A stretch of DNA of 51,511 nucleotides, from contig JBELIG010000004.1 of assembly GCA_042091035.1 (NCBI GenBank), positions 1 to 51,511 on the forward strand. Reading direction: 5' to 3'. Every line of letters starts with the position of its first letter. Position 1 is the stretch's first letter. Shown one piece after another: positions 9,701-17,635 of the stretch. The position numbers and the translations under genes are program-made. This stretch comes from AM-2324 sp042091035 (GTDB lineage: Bacteria > Bacteroidota > Bacteroidia > Chitinophagales > Saprospiraceae). The notes beneath the pieces were generated by a model. The model searched no databases, was not told the DNA's origin, and worked only from the letters and a program-made list of their open reading frames with translations.

Positions 9701-9898
9701 ATTGATAATCCCTTCTTCTATTTCCTCAGGAGACGCACCAGGTAAGACAGTCTGAACAAAGATTATTCTATCCGGAATATCCGGAAAGAATGTAGACTTC
9801 ATCTGCAATCCACTTACAATACCTATAATCAGTAAACCGATCATAATCGCATTTGCAGCAAATGAGTTTTTTATAAAGTAATTTATTATACCTCTCAT
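6725..9898 (-). CDS. RND efflux transporter, inner membrane pump subunit
   Basis: Proton-driven inner-membrane pump of the AcrB/MdtB class, 1057 residues, the usual length. It has the classic two-fold layout: a TM helix near residues 10-30, a large periplasmic loop, TM2-TM6, a second helix near 530, a second periplasmic loop and TM8-TM12. The TM4 proton-relay pair is present as GILVDDG (Asp398, Asp399). In the TM10 region the stretch GILVNDALVF has Asn where AcrB has a relay lysine, so it is not an AcrB orthologue in the strict sense. The start is 2 bases from the stop of the adaptor gene, so the two are co-transcribed. The TolC gene follows two genes later. The substrate is not determinable; neighbouring glycosylation genes suggest a lipid or glycolipid as one option besides drugs. 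Confidence 0.95.
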   Translation of the reverse strand: MRGIINYFIKNSFAANAIMIGLLIIGIVSGLQMKSTFFPDIPDRIIFVQTVLPGASPEEIEEGIINKIEEKLKGITGIEQITSVSNENTGSVTIEVKKKADAYIVVEDVKNAVNSIPSFPAGMEPPKVFVNENLGFAISFAISGAENLQKLKEVARKAEDDLLAMDGISKVRLSGFPDEEIVVECRERDLRAYQLTFAEISAAVRAANIDITGGKVKAAEEEILLRARQKEYYANDLRNIVVKKDVNGGKIYLHQVADVRDQWVEDNPSRSFLDGAPSVVINISNTPKTEDMITITDMVKSYVADFNEREDLLEATVVRDGSITLKQRINLLTENGLLGFALVIVLLAMFLHWRIAFWVALAIPICFGGMFIFANYLDVTINVVSLFGMIVVIGILVDDGIVIAENIYQKYEKGYSRVRAAVEGTLEVLPAIFTAIVTTIIAFSAFFFIDGTLGDFFVEMSIVVIFSLVFSLIEGAIILPTHVAHSKALSKKNESEPKGALSRLRLFFDRLMDGLRDKIYAPVLNFTLHNKFLSIAFMVCLLMLTFGAINGGLIKGTFFPNIERDNVSINLKMPSGTNPDITMQWLQHIEQSAWRANDSLTQQFFNGEKQPIERIERNLGPSTYQGSINIALLPGENRDSLRLRKILNTIREFTGDIDNAEELVFGSQSAFGKPVSISLVGENYAELNAATRAVKQRMSKLEELIDVTDNNQEGLKEINLELSEKGAFLGLNTQFILNQVRQGFFGAEVQRIQRGRDEVKVWVRYAEADRSDISNLLNMRIRLGNGVEYPLSELADVSIGRGVVSINHLNGKREIRIESEISNDNVSVSDITASLKNDIIPEILGEYPSVSALFEGQNREQEKSQNSMAKIMPILLGLMIFCIALTFRSIMQTIAVFLLIPFAFIGVAWGHWAVGIPISLFSVLGIIALIGILVNDALVFVATYNKNLQDGQKQMDALVDAGLSRFRPIILTSITTFAGLFPLLLEKSLQAQFLKPMAVSVSFGLLLITVIILLILPVFLVIVNRVKYHVASFFGKSVSYESVEPSALNLDGLDEEE

Positions 9899-9900
9899 AT

Positions 9901-11034
9901 TTAGTCGATTGATGGTTCGCTAACATTCACTTCCATACCCTCAAATGCACCTGATATTTGTTTGTCAAGCATCCATGTACCATTTGGGATATCACGAACT
10001 AGTATGCCCGAATCAGAAATCCGAACTATATCAAGTTTCATCTTCTCAAGGACCCCATCTTTGACAGCATAAGCCTCGTCCTGACCAACTAAAAGTGCAT
10101 TGTCCAATAAGAATACATCCTCTACTGGTTTGGAGACAACCAAGCCAGTCAAGAATAAACCTTCTTTCAATTCCTTTCCTCTAAGCTGGATATAGACATC
10201 TAAAGTTTGTGATTGTGGATTGATCTTGTCTGAAACCCTTACAATCTTCCCCTTCCATGAACGGCCCATATCTTCAGAGTAGAAGTCTGCTTCCTGGCCA
10301 CGTTGAAGGTATTTAATATCTGATGCTAACACAGACACAACCAATTCGAAATTGCCTCGCTCCATGAATTCTCCGAGCATTTGCCCAGGTTGCACCATAG
10401 CCCCCTTGTTTGCGTTAGTCATTGTGAGCACGCCTGAAAAAGGAGCTCTGATTGAATATTTTTCTAATCGGTTTTCTGCACTTCGAATGGAGTACAAAGA
10501 GGTAGATAGATTCTTCGCTGCTATAAAACTTTTCTCTCTACTTGTTGTGGCTGCGGGAAAATCACTGATTACTTGCTCCACATCAAAGCTATCTACATAA
10601 TCCCGCCATTCTTGGAATCGATCCTCAAAGTCCAGCTTGATATCGGGTAATAAACCAACTACTCGACTGAGCAATTCACTCTTTTGAGCGAGCAAAGCAA
10701 GTGTCGCTTCTTCATTATTAACACGAAACAGAGCATCTCCCTTGCTGAAGTAATTTCCAACCTTAAAAGGAGCACTGCCTTGCTCTAGTAGACCAGGAAC
10801 TTCCGTAAAAACAGAAACTTTATTATAGGCCTTTAAGGTACCCTCAAGCTTAATCTTAAAAGAAGCTGTTTCGTTCGCAACTTCCTGAATACGAGCCACT
10901 GGACGAGTGTCGGATTTTGCTTTTACTTTAGGAGGTTCTTTCTTGGATGCTAAATAATTGGACCCTTGAATACCAACAATGATTAAAACCAAGCCAATTA
11001 GCGTGCTTAGGATTATTCTGTTTCTCTTACTCAT
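9901..11034 (-). CDS. RND efflux periplasmic adaptor (membrane fusion protein)
   Basis: Periplasmic adaptor linking the RND pump to the TolC channel. An N-terminal signal anchor (IILSTLIGLVLIIVGIQG) is followed by a lipoyl/barrel-sandwich half (VFTEVPGLLE...GNYFSKGDALFRV), a helical hairpin, the second lipoyl half (YSIRAPFSGVLTMTNANKGA, with the family RAPFSG motif) and beta-barrel domains. The chosen ATG at 11034 directly precedes the membrane anchor. Alternatives are an ATG at 11052 and a GTG at 11070. It is the first gene of the five-gene operon, with a good promoter about 100 bases upstream. No local repressor gene is visible. Confidence 0.92.
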   Translation of the reverse strand: MSKRNRIILSTLIGLVLIIVGIQGSNYLASKKEPPKVKAKSDTRPVARIQEVANETASFKIKLEGTLKAYNKVSVFTEVPGLLEQGSAPFKVGNYFSKGDALFRVNNEEATLALLAQKSELLSRVVGLLPDIKLDFEDRFQEWRDYVDSFDVEQVISDFPAATTSREKSFIAAKNLSTSLYSIRSAENRLEKYSIRAPFSGVLTMTNANKGAMVQPGQMLGEFMERGNFELVVSVLASDIKYLQRGQEADFYSEDMGRSWKGKIVRVSDKINPQSQTLDVYIQLRGKELKEGLFLTGLVVSKPVEDVFLLDNALLVGQDEAYAVKDGVLEKMKLDIVRISDSGILVRDIPNGTWMLDKQISGAFEGMEVNVSEPSID

Positions 11035-11127
11035 GTTTTCAATTTTTGGCATAATCGTACTTGAATACACCTAATATTATTAATGGCTCTTGAATCGCAA
11101 GGTTTAACAAAGCCAAATCTATTTGTT

Positions 11128-11157
11128 CAAAGATAATATCTATGTTAATAAATCAAA
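11128..11157 (-). promoter_or_regulatory. Bacteroidota promoter of the efflux/glycosyltransferase operon
   Basis: On the minus strand, TTTG (11154-11157) is followed 18 bases later by TATCTTTG (11128-11135). This matches the Bacteroidota consensus of a TTG element, 17-19 bases, then TAnnTTTG. Transcription would begin near 11121 and give a leader of about 70-90 bases before the adaptor gene. It is the best promoter match in the window. Confidence 0.7.
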
Positions 11158-11335
11158 CACAAAAACTAAGTCTGCGCTCTATGGGATGAAAATCTGTAAA
11201 AAATTGTTGATAAACTTGAAAAAGAACATCAGTTGGGCGAAAAAAAACGAACCACGGTACGTTATTTCACTTATATTTAATGTTTATAATACATAAACCC
11301 ACATCAGGAACAATTTGAAATCCAAACCATATCTT

Positions 11336-13006
11336 ATGACAAAAAAGGGTCTTTTCATTTTAATAAGCTGTATTTGCATTTCCTTATTTGCAAATGCACA
11401 GGAAGTAACCGTTTACAAAGTATCCCTTGGCAACTTCAGTGGGGTCAAAGTTTTTGACTTTCCAGGAATCGCAAATAATGGACTCCTGTATGTCCAAAAG
11501 CTGAACCAAGGTCTAGAACAAGTTAATATTGGTGATTATACGGATTACACGCAAGCACTCGAATTAACAAAGAATGCAAAAAAAGGAGGATTCATCAATG
11601 CTCGCGTTGAAGAGATGGCTTTTAGCAATCAAAGCACACATTACGTGCAGATCGCTTCCTTCGATTACTTCAAACAACTCAGCCTAGACCTCTCTCACAT
11701 TGGAAAACAGAGAAATCTGACCGGGGTGGATGGAATCATCCGAATCCTTGAAGGGCCATACGAAAGCAGGGAGCAAGCTGCTACTGCGCTGCAAGTGATT
11801 AAGACAGAGTACTCTGGTGCTTTTATTGCTAAGTTTCCAAAAGAGCTCGTACATCCAATAGGTGATTTTTATTTCAATCAGGATGCAATTACACAGCCGC
11901 AACTCACAGGATACAGCACGAAGGATCAAGAGATGGGATTAGACCTGCTTATAAATGAGGAAATATACACCTTCTGGGAATTACACTTCTCCACACAGCT
12001 CAAGCAAATCGAAAGACCATCAATACGGGGAAATAAAAAAAGAACTGCTTCAATTGAATTACAAAAGCTTTTAAAGAAGGATGGCATTTATACTTCTTCC
12101 TTGGATGGATATTATGGTAAAGGGACAAAAGCAGCCTTTAATAGTGCCTACGAAAATGATCCCATCATTCAGTTTACAAAATCTACGATTGTTAAAAAAG
12201 ATAATAAGATTGTAGCTCTTGAGATAGAAAACATCAATGACTGCCTACTTAATATTCCTTTTGAACCAAAGGTCTGCGAGGAAAAACTTAGGACTATGTC
12301 AGACCCATTAGCAGGTGCATATATTGCCTATCTAGAAATGATCGCAAGTGGTCCTTCAAGCAACTTGAATAAAACCATGAATATGGCCATTCAATTAGCT
12401 TTCAAAGAGGGATCAATAAATTCCAATATGCGATTTGATCCAAATGCAAATTATGATTACCAAAACTTGGAGCAGATTATACAGCATCTTCTTTATATCC
12501 ACATGAATGCAGAAGAAAAAATTCCAGCTCCCTGCTGGTTGTATGATTACCACATCAAAGAAATATCTTCATTCTCCGCCAAGGACCCTGTATCGTTTTC
12601 AAAGATACAATGGAATAACTGTGCAAGCATGTACAATTGGGAAGAGATGGACGTACTCCTGCATTTAGCTAAACAAATTAGCCTAGGAACAAGCAATGCT
12701 TTTGAATCAGCAAATGGGTGGAATGAACAGATAGAGCTCATTTATAATGCTAAAACCATTTCTGAAAATGACGCAACTGCAAATGCAGCATGGAGTAGTA
12801 ATGTCATCACTAACCTTTATAAATGGGGACAAAAAGATCCTTATCTCGAGCGATTATCTTACAGTATAAGATTGTTGTACTTCCAGAATTTAGTACTTCT
12901 TGAAGATATGTTCATGGATAGAGGACACGACGCAAAGACAAGCAAAAACATGGCGCTTTCTTCAATGAACAGTATGGTCGGACCATACTTCGGTTCATTC
13001 AATTAG
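11336..13006 (+). CDS. Secreted protein with SPOR-like repeats and a peptidoglycan-binding domain
   Basis: No enzymatic function recognised. An N-terminal signal peptide (GLFILISCICISLFANAQ) is followed by two stretches that resemble SPOR/sporulation-related repeats, which bind denuded septal glycan: VYKVSLGNFSG...AKKGGFINARV and YVQIASFDYF...IIRILEGPYESREQA. A third segment, LQKLLKKDGIYTSSLDGYYG then KGTKAAF, fits the three-helix PG_binding_1 fold (pattern: Gly, DGxYGxxT, AAF). The last 300 residues are helical and unassigned. The likely place is the periplasm, bound to the cell wall. A TTG at 11315 is in frame, but the ATG at 11336 begins the signal peptide properly. It overlaps the convergent lipoprotein gene by 4 bases. 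Confidence 0.75.
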   Translation: MTKKGLFILISCICISLFANAQEVTVYKVSLGNFSGVKVFDFPGIANNGLLYVQKLNQGLEQVNIGDYTDYTQALELTKNAKKGGFINARVEEMAFSNQSTHYVQIASFDYFKQLSLDLSHIGKQRNLTGVDGIIRILEGPYESREQAATALQVIKTEYSGAFIAKFPKELVHPIGDFYFNQDAITQPQLTGYSTKDQEMGLDLLINEEIYTFWELHFSTQLKQIERPSIRGNKKRTASIELQKLLKKDGIYTSSLDGYYGKGTKAAFNSAYENDPIIQFTKSTIVKKDNKIVALEIENINDCLLNIPFEPKVCEEKLRTMSDPLAGAYIAYLEMIASGPSSNLNKTMNMAIQLAFKEGSINSNMRFDPNANYDYQNLEQIIQHLLYIHMNAEEKIPAPCWLYDYHIKEISSFSAKDPVSFSKIQWNNCASMYNWEEMDVLLHLAKQISLGTSNAFESANGWNEQIELIYNAKTISENDATANAAWSSNVITNLYKWGQKDPYLERLSYSIRLLYFQNLVLLEDMFMDRGHDAKTSKNMALSSMNSMVGPYFGSFN

Positions 13007-13515
13007 CGCGCTATAAATTGTAGATTAAGAATCAGATTAAGCTCCTGGAGCGTTGTTGACCTTAATTGACTAAACTTAACCTTTATAACGACATCTCCGG
13101 ATTCCAATAATTCTGAGATGTCGTTTTCATTCGCCCAAAGATTGGAAGGTGTAGCCTCATCAAAATCTGTAGGATTTTTCCAAAAAATCTCCATTCCACA
13201 ATTTGGGTCCGTCTCTCCATCCAAGCAAATTGTGACAGAAATATCTCTTGCAAATGAAAGATCTTGCTGCAAGGCTAATGATTGTATAACAGCAACGCTT
13301 GGCACTATCTCATTATAAGACTGACCCTGACTAACAAAATCGAGAATGGTTTGAGCATCCATGGGGATTGTAAACTGATGATAGTTCAATACCGATATAC
13401 CTGGAGGCACTGAAAACTCCAAAGGACCATATGGTATTTCAAATATGAATGTATCATCTGTTTTACAAGCTGCGAAACAAAAGACAATAAACAGAGCTGT
13501 AAATAATCTTCTCAT
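13003..13515 (-). CDS. Putative lipoprotein of unknown function
   Basis: Function not recognised. The product has about 170 residues and a lipoprotein signal peptide: MRRLFTALFIVF then the lipobox FAAC. The mature part is predicted beta-rich, with alternating hydrophobic residues (for example VVIKVKFSQLRSTTLQELNL), and two cysteines (ICLDGETDPNC) may form a disulfide. The ATG at 13515 is preferred over an in-frame TTG at 13521. A TATTTTTG box (minus strand, 13539-13546) lies just upstream and could be the -7 element, though without a clear TTG partner. Its stop codon overlaps the stop of the convergent SPOR-type gene by 4 bases (TTAG). Confidence 0.75.
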   Translation of the reverse strand: MRRLFTALFIVFCFAACKTDDTFIFEIPYGPLEFSVPPGISVLNYHQFTIPMDAQTILDFVSQGQSYNEIVPSVAVIQSLALQQDLSFARDISVTICLDGETDPNCGMEIFWKNPTDFDEATPSNLWANENDISELLESGDVVIKVKFSQLRSTTLQELNLILNLQFIAR

Positions 13516-13538
13516 ACTCAAAACAACGATATTTTATG

Positions 13539-13546
13539 CAAAAATA
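13539..13546 (-). promoter_or_regulatory. Possible -7 box for the lipoprotein gene
   Basis: The minus strand reads TATTTTTG, an exact TAnnTTTG match, 24 bases before the lipoprotein ATG. No TTG element at the expected distance was found, so this could be chance in AT-rich DNA. Confidence 0.35.
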
Positions 13547-13617
13547 ATACTCAATAGATTGTATTTAATTATATTACTTATGAAAAATCCCCCTTTCCAA
13601 CCTAAAGTTTACCAAAG

Positions 13618-15537
13618 ATGGGCGAACAAAATGTATCTCTAGCTAATAATAAAGCTCAATTACAATCCTTCGTAAGAAATTTACTTAAAGATATTCAAGC
13701 CTTAGAGCTTATGCTCAAGGATGAAGTCTTTGAAAATAATATTAGAAGAATTGGAGCAGAACAGGAAATGTGCCTTGTGAATACAAAAAACCACAAACCT
13801 GCTCCAATCTGTATGGAGGTCATTGAAGCAATGGGGGAAAATTGCTCCTGGCTTGAAACAGAATTAGCAAAGTTCAACTTAGAAACTAACCTTAACCCAC
13901 GCGTATTTGAAAATTCATGTTTAAACGACATGGAAAATGAAATCCGTGAATACTTAGGAAAAATTGATAAGACTTTAGAACAGTTTGATGCCAAAATTGC
14001 CCTAACAGGTATCCTACCCACTATCCAAAAGTTTAATCTAGAATTAGAAAGTCTAACGCCTAAAAAGCGTTACCGCGCTTTGATGGATTCTATTATAAAT
14101 CAATTGGAGGGAAACACCTTTGAACTTAAGTTAGAAGGTATTGACGAGTTACATATCCGACATAATTCACCGATGATTGAAGCGGCAAACACCTCTTTTC
14201 AGGTGCATCTTCAAGTCAATCAATACGAATTTGTAAAAATGTATAATATTGCCCAGGCAATTGCAGGGCCAGTATTAGCCATATCAACCAATTCACCATT
14301 AGTCTTTGGAAGAAGACTCTGGCATGAATCTAGGATTGCACTTTTCCAACAGGCCTTGGATACCCGTATTACCAAAAATCACTTGAGAGAAAAATCTCCA
14401 CGTGTACAATTTGGAAAGGATTGGCTTCAAGAATCTTTACTTGAATTGTATCAGGAAGATATTTCTAGGTTTAGGGTATTGATGACTGCTGTGGAGGAAC
14501 AAGACTCCTTGGAGACTTATAAAAATGGTGAGATTCCAAAGCTAAAAGCTTTACAAGTTCATAATTCGACAGTATACAGATGGAATAGGGCTTGTTACGG
14601 AATAAGTGGAAATGGGATGCCACACCTACGGATTGAATGTCGCATACTACCTGCTGGACCAACGCCTCAGGATGAAATAGCGAATGCTGCTTTCTGGCTT
14701 GGACTGATGGTTGGGATGAGCGAACAGGTAGAAGACATAAGAGACCATTTATCCTTTGCGGATGTAAATGACAACTTCAAGAAAGCTGCTAAATTTGGGA
14801 TTGATACAAAATTCAATTGGACAGGGGATCGAAAGATTTCTGCCCCTCAACTTATCCTTGAAGAACTACTTCCAATCGCCAAAAAAGGCCTTGAAAAGCA
14901 GGGTATCAACAAAGAAGACATAGAGAAGTATCTAGGAATTATCGAACAGCGTACCAAAAAACATATGACTGGTGCTCGATGGATTCTAAGAAGCTTTACC
15001 AACCTTAAAAAAGGCTATTCTAGGGAAGAGGCAGGGGTAATCTTAACGTCGCATATACTGAAAAACCAAAACAGTGGAATGCCTATTCATGAATGGCCTG
15101 AGCTTAGGCTATCCGAAAAGATAGATTACAAACCTTCAAATCTTGTGATTTCAGAGTTCATGAACACTGATTTCCTGACGGTTTACCAAGAAGATATTAT
15201 CGAGATGGTAGTTCAGATCATGAAATGGAAAGACTTAGAATTTATTCCGGTTGAAAATAAATCTGGGCATCTAGTTGGAGTAGTTACAAAAACTCAAATC
15301 CTTCATTTTTTAAGCAACAAAGACATGTATGATGATACGGTATGTGTTGAGGACATTATGGAGCAGAATCCAGCTTACATCAATTCCACTGCAACCCTTA
15401 AAGACGCCAATCAACTCATGCAAGAAGAAGGGGTTAATTTCCTTCCTGTTGTTAATGATAAAGAATTGATAGGTGTGTTGAGTAAAAAAGAGTTCCGATG
15501 GATCACAAAGCGACTAATTGCTGATTTAGAATCCTAA
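13618..15537 (+). CDS. GCS2-family carboxylate-amine ligase fused to two CBS domains
   Basis: A 639-residue fusion. Residues about 40-480 belong to the glutamate-cysteine ligase family 2 (GCS2, YbdK-like ATP-grasp-type carboxylate-amine ligases). IGAEQEMCLV (45-54) carries the family's N-terminal acidic metal/ATP site, and RIECRILPAGPTPQDEIANA is the conserved distal motif. Such enzymes join an amine to a gamma-carboxylate, as in glutathione precursor synthesis, but the substrate here is unproven. Residues about 512-635 are a pair of CBS domains (FMNTDFLTVYQED...HLVGVVTK; IMEQNPAYINST...ELIGVLSKKEF), modules that bind adenine nucleotides and regulate attached enzymes. It overlaps a convergent small membrane protein gene by 4 bases. 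Confidence 0.85.
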   Translation: MGEQNVSLANNKAQLQSFVRNLLKDIQALELMLKDEVFENNIRRIGAEQEMCLVNTKNHKPAPICMEVIEAMGENCSWLETELAKFNLETNLNPRVFENSCLNDMENEIREYLGKIDKTLEQFDAKIALTGILPTIQKFNLELESLTPKKRYRALMDSIINQLEGNTFELKLEGIDELHIRHNSPMIEAANTSFQVHLQVNQYEFVKMYNIAQAIAGPVLAISTNSPLVFGRRLWHESRIALFQQALDTRITKNHLREKSPRVQFGKDWLQESLLELYQEDISRFRVLMTAVEEQDSLETYKNGEIPKLKALQVHNSTVYRWNRACYGISGNGMPHLRIECRILPAGPTPQDEIANAAFWLGLMVGMSEQVEDIRDHLSFADVNDNFKKAAKFGIDTKFNWTGDRKISAPQLILEELLPIAKKGLEKQGINKEDIEKYLGIIEQRTKKHMTGARWILRSFTNLKKGYSREEAGVILTSHILKNQNSGMPIHEWPELRLSEKIDYKPSNLVISEFMNTDFLTVYQEDIIEMVVQIMKWKDLEFIPVENKSGHLVGVVTKTQILHFLSNKDMYDDTVCVEDIMEQNPAYINSTATLKDANQLMQEEGVNFLPVVNDKELIGVLSKKEFRWITKRLIADLES

Positions 15538-15698
15538 TAGGTAAAAGAAAGCAAATAATCATAGATTGACCTCCAGTTAAAAGCAACAATCAGCGCTACA
15601 AAGATAAGGGCGAATACAAACATAATCCTGTATCGCCTCATGCTGTTTTTTAATCGCTCCCTTCTTGGAGTATATCTTTTTCTGCCAGAATAAGCCAT
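15534..15698 (-). CDS. Small basic single-span membrane protein (54 aa)
   Basis: Function unknown. The gene is short but well supported by position. Its ATG (15696-15698) lies 6 bases after the rsgA stop and its stop codon overlaps the convergent GCS2-CBS stop by 4 bases (CTAA). The product begins MAYSGRKRYTPRRERLKN and has about ten Lys/Arg in the first 24 residues. A single hydrophobic helix (IMFVFALIFVALIVAF, about 25-40) follows, then a short tail (NWRSIYDYLLSFTY). The positive-inside rule puts the N-terminus in the cytoplasm. The basic tail could contact RNA, ribosomes or phospholipid, which would fit an operon with a ribosome-assembly GTPase, but this is inference. Confidence 0.7.
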   Translation of the reverse strand: MAYSGRKRYTPRRERLKNSMRRYRIMFVFALIFVALIVAFNWRSIYDYLLSFTY

Positions 15699-15704
15699 AA
15701 TAAT

Positions 15705-16661
15705 CTATACTTTTGAATGTCTTTCCCAGTAGTTTTGGTCTTCAACCTCCTCTAGGATTGACAGGTAATTTAAATATCTCAACTCATTGATCAGCCCGGT
15801 TTCTAGACCATCTTTTACTGCGCAATTAGGCTCGTCTCGATGTTTACAATCTCCACCAAATTTGCATCCTTTGGATGCTTTGAACATCTCTTTAAAATTA
15901 TGAGCTACGTCTAAAGGCTCCAAATAATTAAAACTCAATGTTTTTATACCCGGTGTATCAATGATCTTACCTCCAAACTCCAGCTCAAACATCTCGGCAA
16001 AGGTAGTAGTATGTTGACCTTTTCCGGTATAATCTGAGATTTCACCTGTTCTTAATTCCAGTTCAGGATCAATCATATTTATCAAAGAAGATTTGCCAAC
16101 GCCAGACTGCCCCGCGAGTAATGTTTTTTTACCCTTAAGTGCCTTCTTGAGTTCGTCTTGCCCATAGCCTGATACAGCAGAAGCTATAATCACCTTGTAG
16201 CCAATTTCTTCATAAATCATCTTCAAACCCTCCATGATCTCTAGATCCTCCTCTTCATAAATATCTACTTTGTTTAAAACAATGCAAGTAGGAATATCAA
16301 AAGGCTCCGTCATCAACAAAAAACGGTCTATAAAGGCTGGCTTTAAACTTGGATGTGCAATTGTTGTGATCAGCATAGCCTGATCAATATTACTAGCAAG
16401 CAGATGAAGAAAGTGTTTTTTTCTAGGACTTTGTCGAACGACATAATTATTGCGGGGCCGTATCTTTTTGATAATACCTGTCCCCTCTTCGTGATCATGT
16501 TCAAACTCCACAACATCCCCTACAGCCACTGGATTCGTTAGCTTGTGAGTTCCCAGCCTAAATTTCCCTATAATTCTGCAGGCGAATATAGTGCCATTCG
16601 TGGACTCAACTGTGTACAAACTTCCCGTTGACTTTACTACTATACCTACTTCCACAATCAA
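15705..16661 (-). CDS. rsgA: Ribosome small-subunit biogenesis GTPase RsgA
   Basis: Circularly permuted GTPase that helps 30S subunit maturation. An N-terminal OB fold (GIVVKSTGSLYTV) precedes the permuted G domain: G4 NKVD at 130-133 comes before G1 GQSGVGKSS near 184-192, then G3 DTPGIKTLSF. A C-terminal zinc site follows in CKFGGDCKHRDEPNCAVKDG (Cys, Cys, His, Cys ligands). The 318-residue length is normal. The start is not ATG: TTG at 16659-16661 is used here, with a GTG two codons on as an alternative. No ATG lies near enough to keep the OB fold. It is 7 bases downstream of the GGGPS-family gene and followed by the 54-residue membrane protein, so these three are probably one transcript. 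Confidence 0.96.
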   Translation of the reverse strand: MIVEVGIVVKSTGSLYTVESTNGTIFACRIIGKFRLGTHKLTNPVAVGDVVEFEHDHEEGTGIIKKIRPRNNYVVRQSPRKKHFLHLLASNIDQAMLITTIAHPSLKPAFIDRFLLMTEPFDIPTCIVLNKVDIYEEEDLEIMEGLKMIYEEIGYKVIIASAVSGYGQDELKKALKGKKTLLAGQSGVGKSSLINMIDPELELRTGEISDYTGKGQHTTTFAEMFELEFGGKIIDTPGIKTLSFNYLEPLDVAHNFKEMFKASKGCKFGGDCKHRDEPNCAVKDGLETGLINELRYLNYLSILEEVEDQNYWERHSKV

Positions 16662-16668
16662 TTATTAA

Positions 16669-17433
16669 TTAATAAATCTCTATATCAGCTTTTTGTTTTA
16701 TTGCCGAAAAGACTTCTAGAGAACCACTCGGATCACGCTCAAAAAGACTTCCCACAACTACAAGATCAGCTCCGGCTTCAAAGATAGTCTTTATATCCTC
16801 AATTTTCCGCAATCCACCACCCACTATGATCGGACAATCTACCTTAGAACGCACTGCCTGTACCATCGCAGGATCTATGGCATTCAAGGCACCGCTGCCC
16901 GCATCCATAAATACCAGCTTCATACCCATCATCTCTGCAGTCATAGCTGTAACAGCAGCTATGTCAGGCTTATCTCTTGGTATTGGCAGGGTATTACTTA
17001 TATAACTAACCGAGGTTGGTTTACCTCCATCTATCAACATATAGCCAGTAGGACAAACATCAAGACCACTTGCCTTAACCTTAGGTGCTGCAAGTAGTTG
17101 CTGCCCAATCAAAAACTCTGGATTTCTTCCAGATACCAAGGATAAAAATAAAATAGAATCCGCATGACTACTAACATGAAAAGAAGCTCCTGGGAATATA
17201 ACAACTGGAAGCTCAGAGAATGATTTTAAAGATCGGACTGTATTATCCAGATCACCCTCCGATATTAAAGAACCTCCGACGAATAAATAATCAACCAAAT
17301 CCGAATACAAAAGAGCGCGTGTACTTTCTAATATTGATGGTCCAGCTTTATCCGGATCAATCAATAAGGCTATTTTCTTCTCACCTTTTGCCTTGGCTTC
17401 GCATAATGTGCTCAGGAAGCTGGATTTATTCAT
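16669..17433 (-). CDS. Geranylgeranylglyceryl phosphate synthase family protein (PcrB/GGGPS, group II)
   Basis: TIM-barrel prenyltransferase that joins a polyprenyl diphosphate to glycerol-1-phosphate, the first ether bond of archaeal-type lipids. Family features in order are: ALLIDPDKAG (metal-binding start), LFVGGSLISEG, FPGASFHVSSHADSILFLSL (the FPG motif), SGRNPEFLIGQQL, YMLIDGGKPTSVSYISNT, FMDAGSGA and IIVGGGLRKIE then ADLVVVGS for phosphate binding. At 254 residues it matches group II enzymes, several of which have been shown in Bacteroidota to make GGGP in vitro. Chain length and the fate of the product are not visible from sequence. It is the first gene of a minus-strand group with rsgA. 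Confidence 0.93.
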   Translation of the reverse strand: MNKSSFLSTLCEAKAKGEKKIALLIDPDKAGPSILESTRALLYSDLVDYLFVGGSLISEGDLDNTVRSLKSFSELPVVIFPGASFHVSSHADSILFLSLVSGRNPEFLIGQQLLAAPKVKASGLDVCPTGYMLIDGGKPTSVSYISNTLPIPRDKPDIAAVTAMTAEMMGMKLVFMDAGSGALNAIDPAMVQAVRSKVDCPIIVGGGLRKIEDIKTIFEAGADLVVVGSLFERDPSGSLEVFSAIKQKADIEIY

Positions 17434-17635
17434 AAATTGGTTTTTTTCTTCAATGTTTTAGCCGAATCAATTGTAAAATTAAATATTGTAAACGGCAATG
17501 CATTAATATATTCAAATTTTAATGCCAAATGACTTTATTTGCCTTTCTTAAATTATGCTTTCTTAACTAAAACTGCGATTTTTGGGCTGCATAAACAAAT
17601 ATTAGAGTTAATTCATATTAAAAAACCATAAAGCA

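Noticed and set aside
13004..13013. Palindrome TAGCGCGCTA at a gene junction
   Set aside because: Perfect but only 10 bases, seen once, and made of stop codon and coding bases; chance is likely.
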